Source: Roseburia hominis (GTDB lineage: Bacteria; Bacillota; Clostridia; Lachnospirales; Lachnospiraceae). Taken from it: a stretch of DNA of 34,529 nucleotides. The notes below the pieces were generated by a model, which saw only the letters and a program-made list of their open reading frames with translations, did not search any database and was not told the DNA's origin. The stretch lies in assembly GCF_021531695.1 (NCBI RefSeq), contig NZ_JADYUI010000026.1:1-34529 (forward strand), in the 5' to 3' direction. Shown one piece after another: positions 15,718 to 23,984 of this stretch (position 1 is the first letter of the stretch; every line of letters begins with the position of its first letter). Both the position numbers and the translations under genes were made by a program.

Positions 15718-15835
15718 TTGTTTTAGAAAGACAAACAGTACGACAGTTGTCATTAGGTTTGTATTCTGTAAAGATGTGGCAGGATTTGAAGGAACAAGGT
15801 TTGCTAGAATGTGGCAAAGGAGAGAGGAAAAACAT

Positions 15836-16333
15836 ATGGAAGAAAAAAGACAGGAAGCAGATACATTAAAGCTTGGAAATGAACTTACGATACGCAGGTA
15901 TTTGTTTAATAAGATGCAGGTGAACCAGGTGCTTAGTGTGCCGGACTATATCGCATTACACATTATTAAAGAAACGGAAAGTAAGGAAGATATTTACGCA
16001 GGAAAAACATATTTAAAAGATTTGGCAGAAAAAATGAAACTTTCCATTCGTCAGACTTCAAAGCTAGTCGGAAAATTAAAAGACAGTGGTCTGGTTGTGT
16101 GGTCACATGATGGAAACGGAAGCGAAGGAACCTATGTTACGATTACAGAAGCGGGAGAAAAATTGTTAGAGCAGCAACAGGTTTTGTTTAAAGACTATTA
16201 CGGAAGAGTAATAAAAAAATTCGGAAAAGAGAATCTGATTCAATTACTCAATATGATGAAACAATTGGAAACGGTTATGAGCAGTGAACTGGAAGAAATG
16301 GAGGAGCAGGAAGATGATGGAGAATTTGAATGA
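15836..16333 (+). CDS. MarR-family transcriptional regulator 2
   Basis: A 165-residue MarR-type regulator: SVPDYIALHIIKETESKEDI precedes the recognition helix region KTYLKDLAEKMKLSIRQTSK with LVGKLKDSGLVVW, and the wing is SHDGNGSEGTYVTITEAG. The C-terminal tail is very acidic (EEMEEQEDDGEFE). Start 15836 is chosen for GAGAGG 8 bases ahead; an in-frame GTG at 15776 would add 20 residues without a ribosome site. The last 20 bases overlap the citrate synthase gene in another frame, so the two are translated from one message. It probably senses a metabolite linked to citrate or glutamate synthesis (inference). Confidence 0.82.
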   Translation: MEEKRQEADTLKLGNELTIRRYLFNKMQVNQVLSVPDYIALHIIKETESKEDIYAGKTYLKDLAEKMKLSIRQTSKLVGKLKDSGLVVWSHDGNGSEGTYVTITEAGEKLLEQQQVLFKDYYGRVIKKFGKENLIQLLNMMKQLETVMSSELEEMEEQEDDGEFE

Positions 16334-17645
16334 GTATGCAAAGAAGCAGCAGAAAATCTGTGTCAAAAATGATAGCATCGCACCTCGTTTATATGATGAG
16401 TATGGTGTGAATCTGGGATTGCGTGATGAAAAAGGAAATGGTGTTCTTACAGGTCTTACCAAAATTTCTAAAATTACATCTTCTTCCATCATAGACGGAA
16501 AAAAAGTTGCGGCAGATGGAAAGCTCTGGTATCGCGGTTACCGGGTGGAACAGCTTATTGAATCGTTGGGAGAATGGGAGCTTGGATTTGAAAAAATAGC
16601 CTATCTCTTACTTATGGGAGAGCTGCCGAATAAGGAAGAAGAGCAGAAGTTCGCCAAATTAATCGGAGAATGCAGAACCTTACCTACGAATTTCACCAGA
16701 GATGTTATTATGAAGGCACCGACGGAAGATATTATGAATTCCATGACAAAAAGTATTTTAACACTGGCATCTTATGACGAGAATGCCAAGGATACCAGTG
16801 TATCTAATGTTTTAAGACAATGCATACAGTTAATCAGTGAATTCCCAATTTTGGCTGTTTATGGATACAATGCCTATAATCATTATGAAAAACAGGCAAG
16901 TATGATTATTCATCATCCGAACCCGGAATTATCAACAGCAGAAAATCTTCTCATGATGTTAAGACCAGATCAGCATTATACCAAAGTGGAGGCAAAGGTT
17001 TTAGATACGGCTCTCATTTTACATATGGAGCATGGTGGGGGAAATAATTCTACGTTCACGACCAGAGTCGTAACGTCATCCGGTTCGGATACTTATTCTA
17101 CGATTGCCGCAGCAATGTCATCGCTGAAAGGACCAAAGCACGGTGGAGCAAATATTAAAGTAATGGAGATGATGGAAGATATCAGAAATCATGTTCATGA
17201 TTATAGTGATAAGGAAGAAATCAGTGCATATTTGTCAAAAATCCTGAATAAAGAAGCATTTGATAAAAAAGGTCTGATTTATGGAATGGGACATGCCATT
17301 TATTCGGTATCGGATCCAAGGGAGCGTGTCTTCAAGAAATATGTAGAAAAGCTGGCGAAGGAAAAAGGAAAAGATGATGATATGCTGCTTTATCAGAATA
17401 TTGAAGAAATTGCGCCACATCTGATTGCAGATAAGAGACACAGGGTGAAAGAAGTGAGTCCGAATATTGACTTTTATAGTGGATTTGTGTATGAGATGCT
17501 CGGAATTCCGCAGGAGCTTTATACGGCAATCTTTGCTGTGGCACGAATTGTAGGATGGAGTGCGCATCGAATCGAAGAATTAATTTGTACGGATAAAATT
17601 ATCCGCCCGGCATATATGAGTGTGATGGAGGAGATTGACGAATAG
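16314..17645 (+). CDS. Citrate/2-methylcitrate synthase
   Basis: A 443-residue Si-type citrate synthase that condenses acetyl-CoA (or propionyl-CoA) with oxaloacetate. Catalytic residues are recognisable: His240 in HMEHGGGNN, His327 in GMGHAIYSVSDPR and Asp386 in SPNIDFYSG; GPKHGGAN is the conserved loop between them. RGYRVEQLIE near the N-terminus is also typical. Start 16314 is chosen for GGAGGAGCAGGAAG just ahead, inside the preceding MarR gene; ten more in-frame residues are possible upstream. In fermenters this enzyme usually supplies 2-oxoglutarate for glutamate. Aconitase and isocitrate dehydrogenase genes are not in the window. Confidence 0.93.
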   Translation: MMENLNEYAKKQQKICVKNDSIAPRLYDEYGVNLGLRDEKGNGVLTGLTKISKITSSSIIDGKKVAADGKLWYRGYRVEQLIESLGEWELGFEKIAYLLLMGELPNKEEEQKFAKLIGECRTLPTNFTRDVIMKAPTEDIMNSMTKSILTLASYDENAKDTSVSNVLRQCIQLISEFPILAVYGYNAYNHYEKQASMIIHHPNPELSTAENLLMMLRPDQHYTKVEAKVLDTALILHMEHGGGNNSTFTTRVVTSSGSDTYSTIAAAMSSLKGPKHGGANIKVMEMMEDIRNHVHDYSDKEEISAYLSKILNKEAFDKKGLIYGMGHAIYSVSDPRERVFKKYVEKLAKEKGKDDDMLLYQNIEEIAPHLIADKRHRVKEVSPNIDFYSGFVYEMLGIPQELYTAIFAVARIVGWSAHRIEELICTDKIIRPAYMSVMEEIDE

Positions 17646-17686
17646 GCTTCTTATGACTAAAAGTAAAAAATATGATGCATACTATT

Positions 17687-17706
17687 ACTGCAAAAAACAT
17701 TGCAGT
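17687..17706 (+). terminator. Weak hairpin after citrate synthase
   Basis: ACTGCAA and TTGCAGT pair (7 bp, loop AAAACA), followed only by TTAT. It ends 16 bases before the AraC start, so it may be a weak terminator or an operator or leader hairpin for that gene. Confidence 0.35.
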
Positions 17707-17722
17707 TTATAAGGAATAGATC

Positions 17723-18697
17723 ATGATTTTTTATGAAGTAAAAACACCGGAAGAGTATCAGAAAGTATTTTATCGTCAACTTGGATTAGAAAAGATTGTT
17801 TCAGAAGAAAATAAAGTTGTATGGGAAAACAAGAAGGTCGGAATGGTTTATGGCATAGGGTCTGTGGACACTCTGGTGGTGTATGCAGGTTGTTATACGG
17901 TTCCGACCGATTTTTTTGTGAAATACCGGTATGAAAAGCCATATTTGCATTTCGGGATGCTTCGTGAGGGAAGTTTTCTTACCATTGACAGAGCATCGGA
18001 TCGAATCAATCCATGGAGAAAGGGACAATATTTTAAAGGTGTGGAAGTATGGGCTAACATGGATTATATAAAGGAGCAGCTTCTTCCGGTCTTAGGGTAT
18101 GAAAAGGAAGCACTTTCTTTTTTGAAAGAAAATGTGCGATATACCCTGCTGGAGGAAATGCAGAATATTCTTTTACGAATGGAGAGGCTGATACGGGAAC
18201 ATACACTGACGAAGTCTTTGCTGTTTTCTCTCGTATTGGAATTTCTGGCATTTTTATTACATCAGAAAGATCAGCTTTTTCTTTTCAATAAGAAAGTACG
18301 AGGAAGGAGTATTTTGATTGGAAAACGAAAGCTGTGGTTGTCGGATACAGATATGAAAAAAATTATTATGGTGCATGATTTAATAAAAAAGGATGCTGCT
18401 TCGTTTTATACGATTTACGAATTGAGTAAAGAGGCAGGCATCAGTGAACAGAAGTTAAAAGCGGGTTTTTTTGAATTATATCAGCAGACCATCTGGGATT
18501 ATGCGAATCAGATGCGGATGACATTGGCAAGCGAACTTTTACAGACAAAAGAGCTTGGAATTGCACAAATTGCAGAAAAAACCGGATATCACAGTCAGTC
18601 TGCATTTATCCGGATGTTTAAAAAATGGTATGGTGTTACACCGGGGCAATTCCGCAGGCAGCTTACCCGGATACAGAATGCCTGCTATGAGGAATAA
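17723..18697 (+). CDS. AraC-family transcriptional regulator
   Basis: A 324-residue regulator. The C-terminal ~95 residues form the AraC double helix-turn-helix: IYELSKEAGISEQKLKAGFF, then QIAEKTGYHSQSAFIRMFKK and the final WYGVTPGQFRR. The N-terminal ~220 residues would sense a ligand and show no recognised cupin motif. The arrangement resembles PchR/YbtA-type siderophore-responsive regulators. It is convergent with the iron-siderophore importer: its last 35 bases overlap the end of the ATPase gene on the other strand. AAGGAA precedes the start. I infer it regulates iron uptake; control of another target is possible. Confidence 0.85.
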   Translation: MIFYEVKTPEEYQKVFYRQLGLEKIVSEENKVVWENKKVGMVYGIGSVDTLVVYAGCYTVPTDFFVKYRYEKPYLHFGMLREGSFLTIDRASDRINPWRKGQYFKGVEVWANMDYIKEQLLPVLGYEKEALSFLKENVRYTLLEEMQNILLRMERLIREHTLTKSLLFSLVLEFLAFLLHQKDQLFLFNKKVRGRSILIGKRKLWLSDTDMKKIIMVHDLIKKDAASFYTIYELSKEAGISEQKLKAGFFELYQQTIWDYANQMRMTLASELLQTKELGIAQIAEKTGYHSQSAFIRMFKKWYGVTPGQFRRQLTRIQNACYEE

Positions 18698-19463
18698 TAA
18701 GTGGTGTATCGCTTATTGGATCTTTGATTACCATACAGTTAAGACCGTAAATATCGTGTATAAGATCTGATGTAATGATTTCAGAAGGCGGACCGGAGGA
18801 AAGTAAGGTACCATTTTTCATGGCAAAAATATGATCCGCATATCGTGCAGACAGATTGATATCATGGAGTACCATGACAATCGTGGTCTGCTTTTTTCGA
18901 TTTAAGTCTACCAGTAAATCTAAAATTTCGACCTGATAGGCAATATCAAGATAAGTAGTCGGTTCATCTAAGAGCAAAATATCGGTCTGCTGTGCGAGTG
19001 CAAAAGCAATCCAGACACGTTGTCTTTGTCCGCCGGAAAGTTCATCTACACATCGCTCAGAAAGCTCGGTAATTCCCATAAGTTCCATCGCTTCTTCCAT
19101 GGCAGCAAAATCTGCGCTGGTCAGATTGGAAAAAGGTTTCCGGTAAGGATACCGTCCGCGGGCAATGAGGTCAGCCACTTTAATGCCTTCCGGGGCAGAG
19201 GAAGACTGCGGCAGAAGACCTAGTATTTTTGCGACTTCTTTGGAAGGAAAAGCAGAGATTTCTTTGTCATCTAAAAGGACGGTTCCGTTTTTCGGTGAAA
19301 GTAATCTGGAAAAGGTTTTTAAAAGCGTGGACTTTCCACAGCCGTTGGCACCTAAAATAACGCTGATTTTATTTTGTGGAACCGATAAAGTTACATCATT
19401 TAAAATTTGTTGTTTCTCATATCCGAACGAAAGATTTTTTGCTGATAAAACAGGGTGGTTCAT
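18663..19463 (-). CDS. Iron-siderophore ABC transporter ATPase (FecE/FepC family)
   Basis: A 266-residue ATP-binding subunit that drives the importer encoded by the next three genes upstream on this strand. Walker A GANGCGKS (38-45), signature LSGGQRQRVWIAFALAQ, Walker B DILLLDEPTTYLD and switch VLHDINLSARYADH are intact; the last is typical of FecE/FhuC proteins. Its ATG shares four bases with the permease stop. The 3' end overlaps the convergent AraC gene by 35 bases. Confidence 0.94.
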   Translation of the reverse strand: MNHPVLSAKNLSFGYEKQQILNDVTLSVPQNKISVILGANGCGKSTLLKTFSRLLSPKNGTVLLDDKEISAFPSKEVAKILGLLPQSSSAPEGIKVADLIARGRYPYRKPFSNLTSADFAAMEEAMELMGITELSERCVDELSGGQRQRVWIAFALAQQTDILLLDEPTTYLDIAYQVEILDLLVDLNRKKQTTIVMVLHDINLSARYADHIFAMKNGTLLSSGPPSEIITSDLIHDIYGLNCMVIKDPISDTPLIIPHSRHSVSG

Positions 19464-20494
19464 GATAGTTTCCCTCCTTTTTTATTGGTATAAAGCAGTA
19501 AAAATAATAAATAGGGTGCGCCTAACATTCCGGTGACTACACCTACCGGATAACGGGAAGGCAGTAAAAACTGTCCGATTAGGTCGGAGCCTGATACTAA
19601 AATAGCTCCAAGAAAAGCAGAAGAGAGCATATTTGTCTGTCCTTTGCCACAGAGTTTTGCCGCAATCGGACCGGAAAGAAATGCGACAGATGCAATCGGA
19701 CCGGTCACGGAAGTTGCAAAAGCAATTAAAAGGATGGCAAAAAAAATAAGAAAAAGCCGAAGGATTGTTACTTTTGCGCCGAGTGTGGTACCGTAAGAAT
19801 CGCCCAATTGCAAAATCTGCAAATGTCTTTGCATCAATAAAATACTGCTGCCGGCAAAAAGCACAACGATGGCAAGTTTTGGAATGGAGTCAAGGCGGAT
19901 TCCACTTAAACTTCCGCTAAGCCAGCGCAAGGCACTTGCAACATCATATTCGGACGCTTTTAACAGCATAAAAGAAATTAAGGCATTTAAAAAAGCCTGC
20001 ATTCCGATACCGGTAAGAATTAGTTTTCCGGTAGAAAATCCTTTGTGGTTAGATAAAAAGTAAATAAAAAATGCAGTCAAAATACCAAAAAATACTGCAA
20101 GGAGTGAAACATAAGTGCGGTTCATATTAAGAATTAAAATTCCAAACACCGCGGCGGCACTGCTTCCGGAAGTCACACCTATGAGATCGGGACTTGCCAG
20201 AGGATTTTTTAAAAGCATCTGAAATGTGTTTCCTGCCATACCAAAGGCGATTCCGCAAAGGATGGCGGCACACATGCGAGGCAGTCTGAGTGTCAGAATA
20301 GGAAACACAGCTCCTGTTATCTTTTCGCCGCTAAGGACACGAAAGACTGTAGTTAATGGGTAAAACGTGTCACCACAGCTTAACATCATAAAGGCAAGAC
20401 ACAAAACAAGTAAGAAAAGGAGGAATGTAATAAGACAGTAGCGACGTTTCCTTTTCTGATAGCCTTGTCGGATGGGAGAAATTGTTACATTCAT
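19460..20494 (-). CDS. FecCD-family iron-siderophore permease 2
   Basis: A 344-residue membrane permease of the BtuC/FecCD/FhuB family with about nine to ten helices. Visible family segments are LRLPRMCAAILCGIAFGMAG, NPLASPDLIGVTSGSSAAAV, ALRWLSGSLSGI and TSVTGPIASVAFLSGPIAAK. It would pair with the 332-residue permease just upstream as a heterodimer. It overlaps both neighbouring genes by 4 bases. A basic stretch (QKRKRR) precedes the first helix. Confidence 0.93.
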   Translation of the reverse strand: MNVTISPIRQGYQKRKRRYCLITFLLFLLVLCLAFMMLSCGDTFYPLTTVFRVLSGEKITGAVFPILTLRLPRMCAAILCGIAFGMAGNTFQMLLKNPLASPDLIGVTSGSSAAAVFGILILNMNRTYVSLLAVFFGILTAFFIYFLSNHKGFSTGKLILTGIGMQAFLNALISFMLLKASEYDVASALRWLSGSLSGIRLDSIPKLAIVVLFAGSSILLMQRHLQILQLGDSYGTTLGAKVTILRLFLIFFAILLIAFATSVTGPIASVAFLSGPIAAKLCGKGQTNMLSSAFLGAILVSGSDLIGQFLLPSRYPVGVVTGMLGAPYLLFLLLYTNKKGGKLS

Positions 20495-21489
20495 AGTGTT
20501 CGTACCTTAACCTTTCTTATTAAAATAATAAATACCGGTGCACCAAGCAGTGCGGTGATGATACCGGATTCCAGTTCGCCCGGACGACCGAGGATACGGC
20601 CTGATACATCTGCAATTAGTAAAAGGCAGCTTCCGCCAATTGCAGAAAAAGGAAGAATCTTCCTCATGTCAGGACCAAGCAGCATGCGCATAAAGTGTGG
20701 AACCATTAAGCCAATAAATCCAATTGGACCTGCCAGTGCCGTAGTGGATGCACATAAAAGAACACCTGCAAAGGCAGTAGTTCCACGTACAAGAGTAACA
20801 TTTAAGCCGAGTGCAGTTGCTGATTCATCTCCGAGTGCTAAAGTATTAAGGGAGGGTGCCAGAGCAAAACTAAGTCCAAAGCCAAGAAAAAGCCATGGCA
20901 GAGCAAGGAAAATATCTTCATAGGAAACGCCGCCGATACTTCCGGTCTGCCAGAAGCGAAACCGATCCATTACCTGATTGTTCGGTAACATAACGGTATT
21001 GACCAAAGACTGCAGGGCAGTACTTGTTGCAGCACCGGCCAAAGCCAGCTTGATTGGAGTCGCACCGCCCTGTCCCGCAGAGGCAAGCCCATATACGAAA
21101 AGGGCAGTAAGCATGGCACCAACGAATGCCAGGAGAAGATACTGGGTTCCTGTATTAATATGAAAAAATGCCATGCCTGTTACCACGAATAAAGAAGCTC
21201 CGGTATTCACACCTAAGATACTTGGGTCAGCAATAGGGTTTCTTGTAATCGCCTGCATGAGTGCTCCGGAAATACTAAGGGCGGCGCCTGCTAATACACC
21301 AAAAATCGTTCTTGGAATTCTGGCCCGGACAACCTGGACGAAAAAACTTTCGTTATCTTTTCCGGTGACCATGGCTATGATATCAGCAAAACCTACGGAT
21401 TTGACTCCGCAGGTTATGGATGCCAGAATGCAGAATAACAGAACAAGAATGCTGGCAGTACTGATTAGGATAAAGGATTTCTTTTTCAT
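20491..21489 (-). CDS. FecCD-family iron-siderophore permease 1
   Basis: A 332-residue permease of the same family as its downstream neighbour. VVRARIPRTIFGVLAGAALS, NPIADPSILGVNTGASLFVV, RFWQTGSIGGVSYED and ALAGPIGFIGLMVPHFMR are characteristic. The last, with MVPH, is the typical ATPase-coupling region. The ATGA overlaps on both sides imply translational coupling and matched amounts of the two permeases. Confidence 0.94.
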   Translation of the reverse strand: MKKKSFILISTASILVLLFCILASITCGVKSVGFADIIAMVTGKDNESFFVQVVRARIPRTIFGVLAGAALSISGALMQAITRNPIADPSILGVNTGASLFVVTGMAFFHINTGTQYLLLAFVGAMLTALFVYGLASAGQGGATPIKLALAGAATSTALQSLVNTVMLPNNQVMDRFRFWQTGSIGGVSYEDIFLALPWLFLGFGLSFALAPSLNTLALGDESATALGLNVTLVRGTTAFAGVLLCASTTALAGPIGFIGLMVPHFMRMLLGPDMRKILPFSAIGGSCLLLIADVSGRILGRPGELESGIITALLGAPVFIILIRKVKVRTL

Positions 21490-22556
21490 GATGGTATCTT
21501 TTCTCTTGCCTGATTTAAAAGAGAAAGGTATTCGTCAATCGTGTAAGGAATCGACAGGATGGAAGGGGTGCAGGCTCCGGCTAATACGGATTCACTGTCT
21601 ACCAGTACGACCGCACCATCACGGATTGCAGGAATCTGTGACATCAGTTCATCCGCTTGCAAATCGGCAAGCAGTTGTTCATCACCATACACGACCATCA
21701 TTTCTACGTCATTTAATAAATCGGCATTCTCACGGCTTAAGGTCACGGAAAAGTCTTCGGTACTTTCGGCGAGTGTAAGAACACTTTCCGGAAATTCTAA
21801 ACCAAGGTCTGTAAGATAGTTGGCACGAGGGTCATTTGGAAGATAGACATAAAAGGTAGCAAAATCTTCCGGGCTGATCCAGAAAAATGCAGTTTTTGTG
21901 CCGGCAAGTTCCGGGTAGGCACTTAGTTTCTCATGAATCAGTGCATTTACTTCGGCAACTTTTGCTTCGCCCTCCTTTTTCATGCCCATTCCGGTTGCGT
22001 TTTGGATGGTCTGGTCACGCCAGTAAGTCTGCCATGCAGCAGTTTTGTAAGGAATGACCGGTGCAATTTCGCTCAGTAACGCATATTCTTCTTCGGTAAG
22101 TCCAGAATATGCTGCTAAAATTACATCCGGATTGCTGTTATGGATTGCTTCATAATCATAACCATCCAGATCATCAAATACGACCGGGTTTGTTTCCCCT
22201 AATGCTTCATAAGCTTCTGCGGTCCATAAATGCAGGTTATCGTCGGTTACTTTGCCATAATTTGCGGCAGAAACACCGACCGGAATTACACCGAGCGCAA
22301 GCGGGGTGTCCTGATTTTCCCAGCCAATCGTAGCAATCCGTTCCGGTTTTTGCTCGATTACGGTTTCTCCAAAATAGTGTTCTACGACAATCGGGTATTC
22401 ACTGTCGGTAGAAGTAGCAGTCTCCGTGGATTCTGCAGTTTCTGTGGAAGAAACTGTGTCCTTTTCCTTTGTTGGAGCAGAATTGCCACAGCCGGTAAGA
22501 AGTGCTGCAACCATTGTAAGGCAGAGTCCGCCTGTTAGTAATTTGTTGTTTTTCAT
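21486..22556 (-). CDS. Iron-siderophore ABC transporter substrate-binding lipoprotein
   Basis: A 356-residue class III (FecB/FepB/FhuD-type) binding protein. The signal ends in lipobox LLTGC, followed by a Thr/Ser/Glu-rich linker and the fold beginning near YPIVVEHYFGETVIEQKPER, with PERIATIGWENQDTPLALG and YDYEAIHNSNPDVILAAYSG typical of the family. Start 22556 is preferred: GGAGG lies just ahead, and the in-frame ATG at 22568 would add four residues over the ribosome site. It is the first gene of the operon. The ligand is a ferric siderophore or related chelate; its identity is not readable. Confidence 0.9.
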   Translation of the reverse strand: MKNNKLLTGGLCLTMVAALLTGCGNSAPTKEKDTVSSTETAESTETATSTDSEYPIVVEHYFGETVIEQKPERIATIGWENQDTPLALGVIPVGVSAANYGKVTDDNLHLWTAEAYEALGETNPVVFDDLDGYDYEAIHNSNPDVILAAYSGLTEEEYALLSEIAPVIPYKTAAWQTYWRDQTIQNATGMGMKKEGEAKVAEVNALIHEKLSAYPELAGTKTAFFWISPEDFATFYVYLPNDPRANYLTDLGLEFPESVLTLAESTEDFSVTLSRENADLLNDVEMMVVYGDEQLLADLQADELMSQIPAIRDGAVVLVDSESVLAGACTPSILSIPYTIDEYLSLLNQAREKIPS

Positions 22557-22575
22557 GATATCCTCCATTTCCTAT

Positions 22576-22594
22576 TCACAAAATAATTTTGTGA
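22576..22594. promoter_or_regulatory. 19-bp perfect palindrome in the siderophore operon leader
   Basis: TCACAAAATAATTTTGTGA is a perfect palindrome centred on one base, a 9-1-9 layout that contains a Fur-like 7-1-7 spacing but not the Fur sequence. It lies about 10 bases upstream of the ribosome site, so it could be an operator or an RNA hairpin masking translation. Confidence 0.5.
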
Positions 22595-22614
22595 GTTGTA
22601 ATTGTAAGAAAATT

Positions 22615-22639
22615 CTAATAAATGTTAGCAAAAACTAAC
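22615..22639. promoter_or_regulatory. Alternating CTAA/TTAG half-sites at the siderophore operon start
   Basis: CTAA (22615-22618), TTAG (22625-22628) and CTAA (22635-22638) are separated by 6 bases each, a 10-bp period. The longest pair is GTTAG-N6-CTAAC (22624-22639). They sit at or just after the expected transcription start, where a repressor would act. GTTAG/CTAAC recalls DtxR/IdeR half-sites, but the spacing differs. Confidence 0.45.
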
Positions 22640-22646
22640 CGAAGGA

Positions 22647-22676
22647 AATGTATCATAAAAGAGCAAAGAATGTCAA
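22647..22676 (-). promoter_or_regulatory. Promoter of the siderophore importer operon
   Basis: On the minus strand TTGACA (22676-22671), an 18-base gap and TACATT (22652-22647), with an upstream TGA giving an extended -10. It lies about 90 bases before the lipoprotein start. Confidence 0.6.
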
Positions 22677-22744
22677 AGGATGCACCGGATTTCGCAATTT
22701 TTACATCGGAATTAGAAAATTAGTATTTTTACATTTTGGGTGAT

Positions 22745-22773
22745 TTGTAGGAATGGGGAAAATATAGTATGAT
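22745..22773 (+). promoter_or_regulatory. Promoter of uridine phosphorylase
   Basis: TTGTAG (22745-22750), a 17-base gap and TATGAT (22768-22773), about 78 bases before the gene. It is divergent from the siderophore operon promoter. Confidence 0.55.
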
Positions 22774-22850
22774 AGTCGTAAGAAAGTGTAATAGAAATAT
22801 TTCGTTTTGAGTGTAAGAAATGCATAGGAAAAGAGATAGGAGTGTGTGCG

Positions 22851-23633
22851 ATGAAGAATTATTCACAAGATGCAAGCAGACAGTATCATATTCAGGTGGC
22901 AAAAGGAGAGGTGGGACGCTATGTGATTCTGCCTGGAGATCCGAAAAGATGTAAGAAAATTGCAGAATATTTTGAAAATCCTGTGTTGATTGCGGATAAC
23001 AGAGAATTTGTTACTTATACGGGGACACTGGATGGCGTGAAGGTGAGTGTGACTTCTACCGGAATCGGAGGACCATCCGCATCCATTGCAATGGAAGAGC
23101 TGTATCGTTGCGGAGCCGATACTTTTATTCGGATTGGAACTTGCGGAGGAATGCAGCCGGAGGTAAAGAGTGGCGATATCGTAGTAGCTACCGGAGCTAT
23201 CCGTATGGAAGGAACAAGCAAAGAATATGCTCCAATCGAGTTCCCGGCGGTGCCGAATCTCTCGGTGACCAATGCATTGGTTGAAGCAGCAGAGAAGAAA
23301 AAATATCCATATCATGCAGGTGTGGTGCAATGTAAGGATTCTTTTTACGGTCAGCATGAACCGGAAGTTAAGCCGGTAAGCTATGAGCTTATGAATAAAT
23401 GGGAGGCATGGAAACGCTTAGGGTGTCTGGCTTCTGAAATGGAGTCAGCGGCATTGTTTGTTGTGGCAAGTTGCCTGCGTGTGAGAGTTGGTTCCTGTTT
23501 TCTTGTGGTTGCCAATCAGGAGAGAGAAAAATTAGGTCTGGAGAATCCGGTTGTACACGATACAGATATGGCAATTCAGGTGGCAGTTGAGGCAATCAGA
23601 AGTCTGATACAGAAAGATTTACAGAATAAATAA
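22851..23633 (+). CDS. udp: Uridine phosphorylase
   Basis: A 260-residue nucleoside phosphorylase (NP-I, uridine subfamily) that cleaves uridine with phosphate to uracil and ribose-1-phosphate. [20 protein letters not shown], then [15 protein letters not shown] (phosphate site), [20 protein letters not shown] and [14 protein letters not shown] (ribose site Glu-Met-Glu) are clear. Start 22851 is chosen for AGGAG 8 bases ahead; an in-frame GTG at 22842 overlaps it. With cytidine deaminase and phosphopentomutase downstream it makes a coherent pyrimidine salvage route. Confidence 0.92.
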   Translation: MKNYSQDASRQYHIQVAKGEVGRYVILPGDPKRCKKIAEYFENPVLIADNREFVTYTGTLDGVKVSVTSTGIGGPSASIAMEELYRCGADTFIRIGTCGGMQPEVKSGDIVVATGAIRMEGTSKEYAPIEFPAVPNLSVTNALVEAAEKKKYPYHAGVVQCKDSFYGQHEPEVKPVSYELMNKWEAWKRLGCLASEMESAALFVVASCLRVRVGSCFLVVANQEREKLGLENPVVHDTDMAIQVAVEAIRSLIQKDLQNK

Positions 23634-23685
23634 AGCAGTATGGAGAGATACTGTTAGAAAGAAGTATAGTACTTCCATGCAAGCC

Positions 23686-23714
23686 TTGACAGAAAATAAA
23701 AACGTGCCTATAAT
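23686..23714 (+). promoter_or_regulatory. Perfect-consensus sigma-A promoter
   Basis: TTGACA (23686-23691), exactly 17 bases, TATAAT (23709-23714). It is the best promoter in the window, yet a terminator-like hairpin begins only about 5 bases past the expected start. It could drive a short RNA or an attenuated leader for the dehydrogenase at 23985. Confidence 0.75.
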
Positions 23715-23725
23715 AAGTATGCTTT

Positions 23726-23759
23726 AGCGAAGGTGCTTTTTTATGCGCCTTCGCTTTTT
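23726..23759 (+). terminator. Terminator-like hairpin right after the consensus promoter
   Basis: AGCGAAGGTGC (23726-23736) pairs with GCGCCTTCGCT (23745-23755), 11 bp with one G-T pair, loop TTTTTTAT, followed by TTTTT. Transcripts from the promoter at 23686 would be only about 40 bases long if they stop here. Confidence 0.75.
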
Positions 23760-23802
23760 GTTGTACAGAAAATTTTAAGCAATTTTCTATACAACAAAAA
23801 GC
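23753..23802. repeat. 22-bp inverted repeat
   Basis: Arms 23753-23774 and 23781-23802 pair at 21 of 22 positions (mismatch C23766 / A23789) around TTAAGC. The left arm shares its first bases and T-run with the preceding terminator, so both hairpins cannot be complete at once. It may be an RNA structure or a relic of a small mobile element. The rest of 23803-23984 is a G+C-richer stretch without a supported gene. Confidence 0.65.
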
Positions 23803-23984
23803 ACTCCGTGCGACAATGCGCAGCTCGCAGAAAAGAAAATAGCCGAATGGCACTGCTCGCGCGCGGAACAAAAGCTGTGCAGATTAGTTTATTGAAGCAT
23901 GAGAGTGTACAAAGCACACTTTTGTTCATATTTATTTTACTGTAATAAAGTGAAAAAGCAATAAAGGGAAAAGGAGCGATTGTC

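Noticed and set aside
15776-15835. 20-residue N-terminal extension of the second MarR protein
   Set aside because: It would start from GTG without a ribosome site, while 15836 has a good one and a normal MarR N-terminus.
20465-20923. 152-codon plus-strand reading frame opposite the permease genes
   Set aside because: It is antisense to two clear FecCD permeases, shows no recognisable domain and has no ribosome site.
21173-21778. 201-codon plus-strand frame opposite the siderophore genes
   Set aside because: It is a shadow of the minus-strand permease and binding-protein genes with low-complexity, unlikely composition.
22576-22594. Rex redox-repressor site
   Set aside because: The half-sites are in the opposite order to TTGTGA/TCACAA; the palindrome reads TCACAA outward-in, so it is not a Rex box.
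22863-23357. 164-codon minus-strand frame opposite uridine phosphorylase
   Set aside because: It lies entirely inside a well-supported gene and its His/Cys/Ile-rich product looks like antisense translation.
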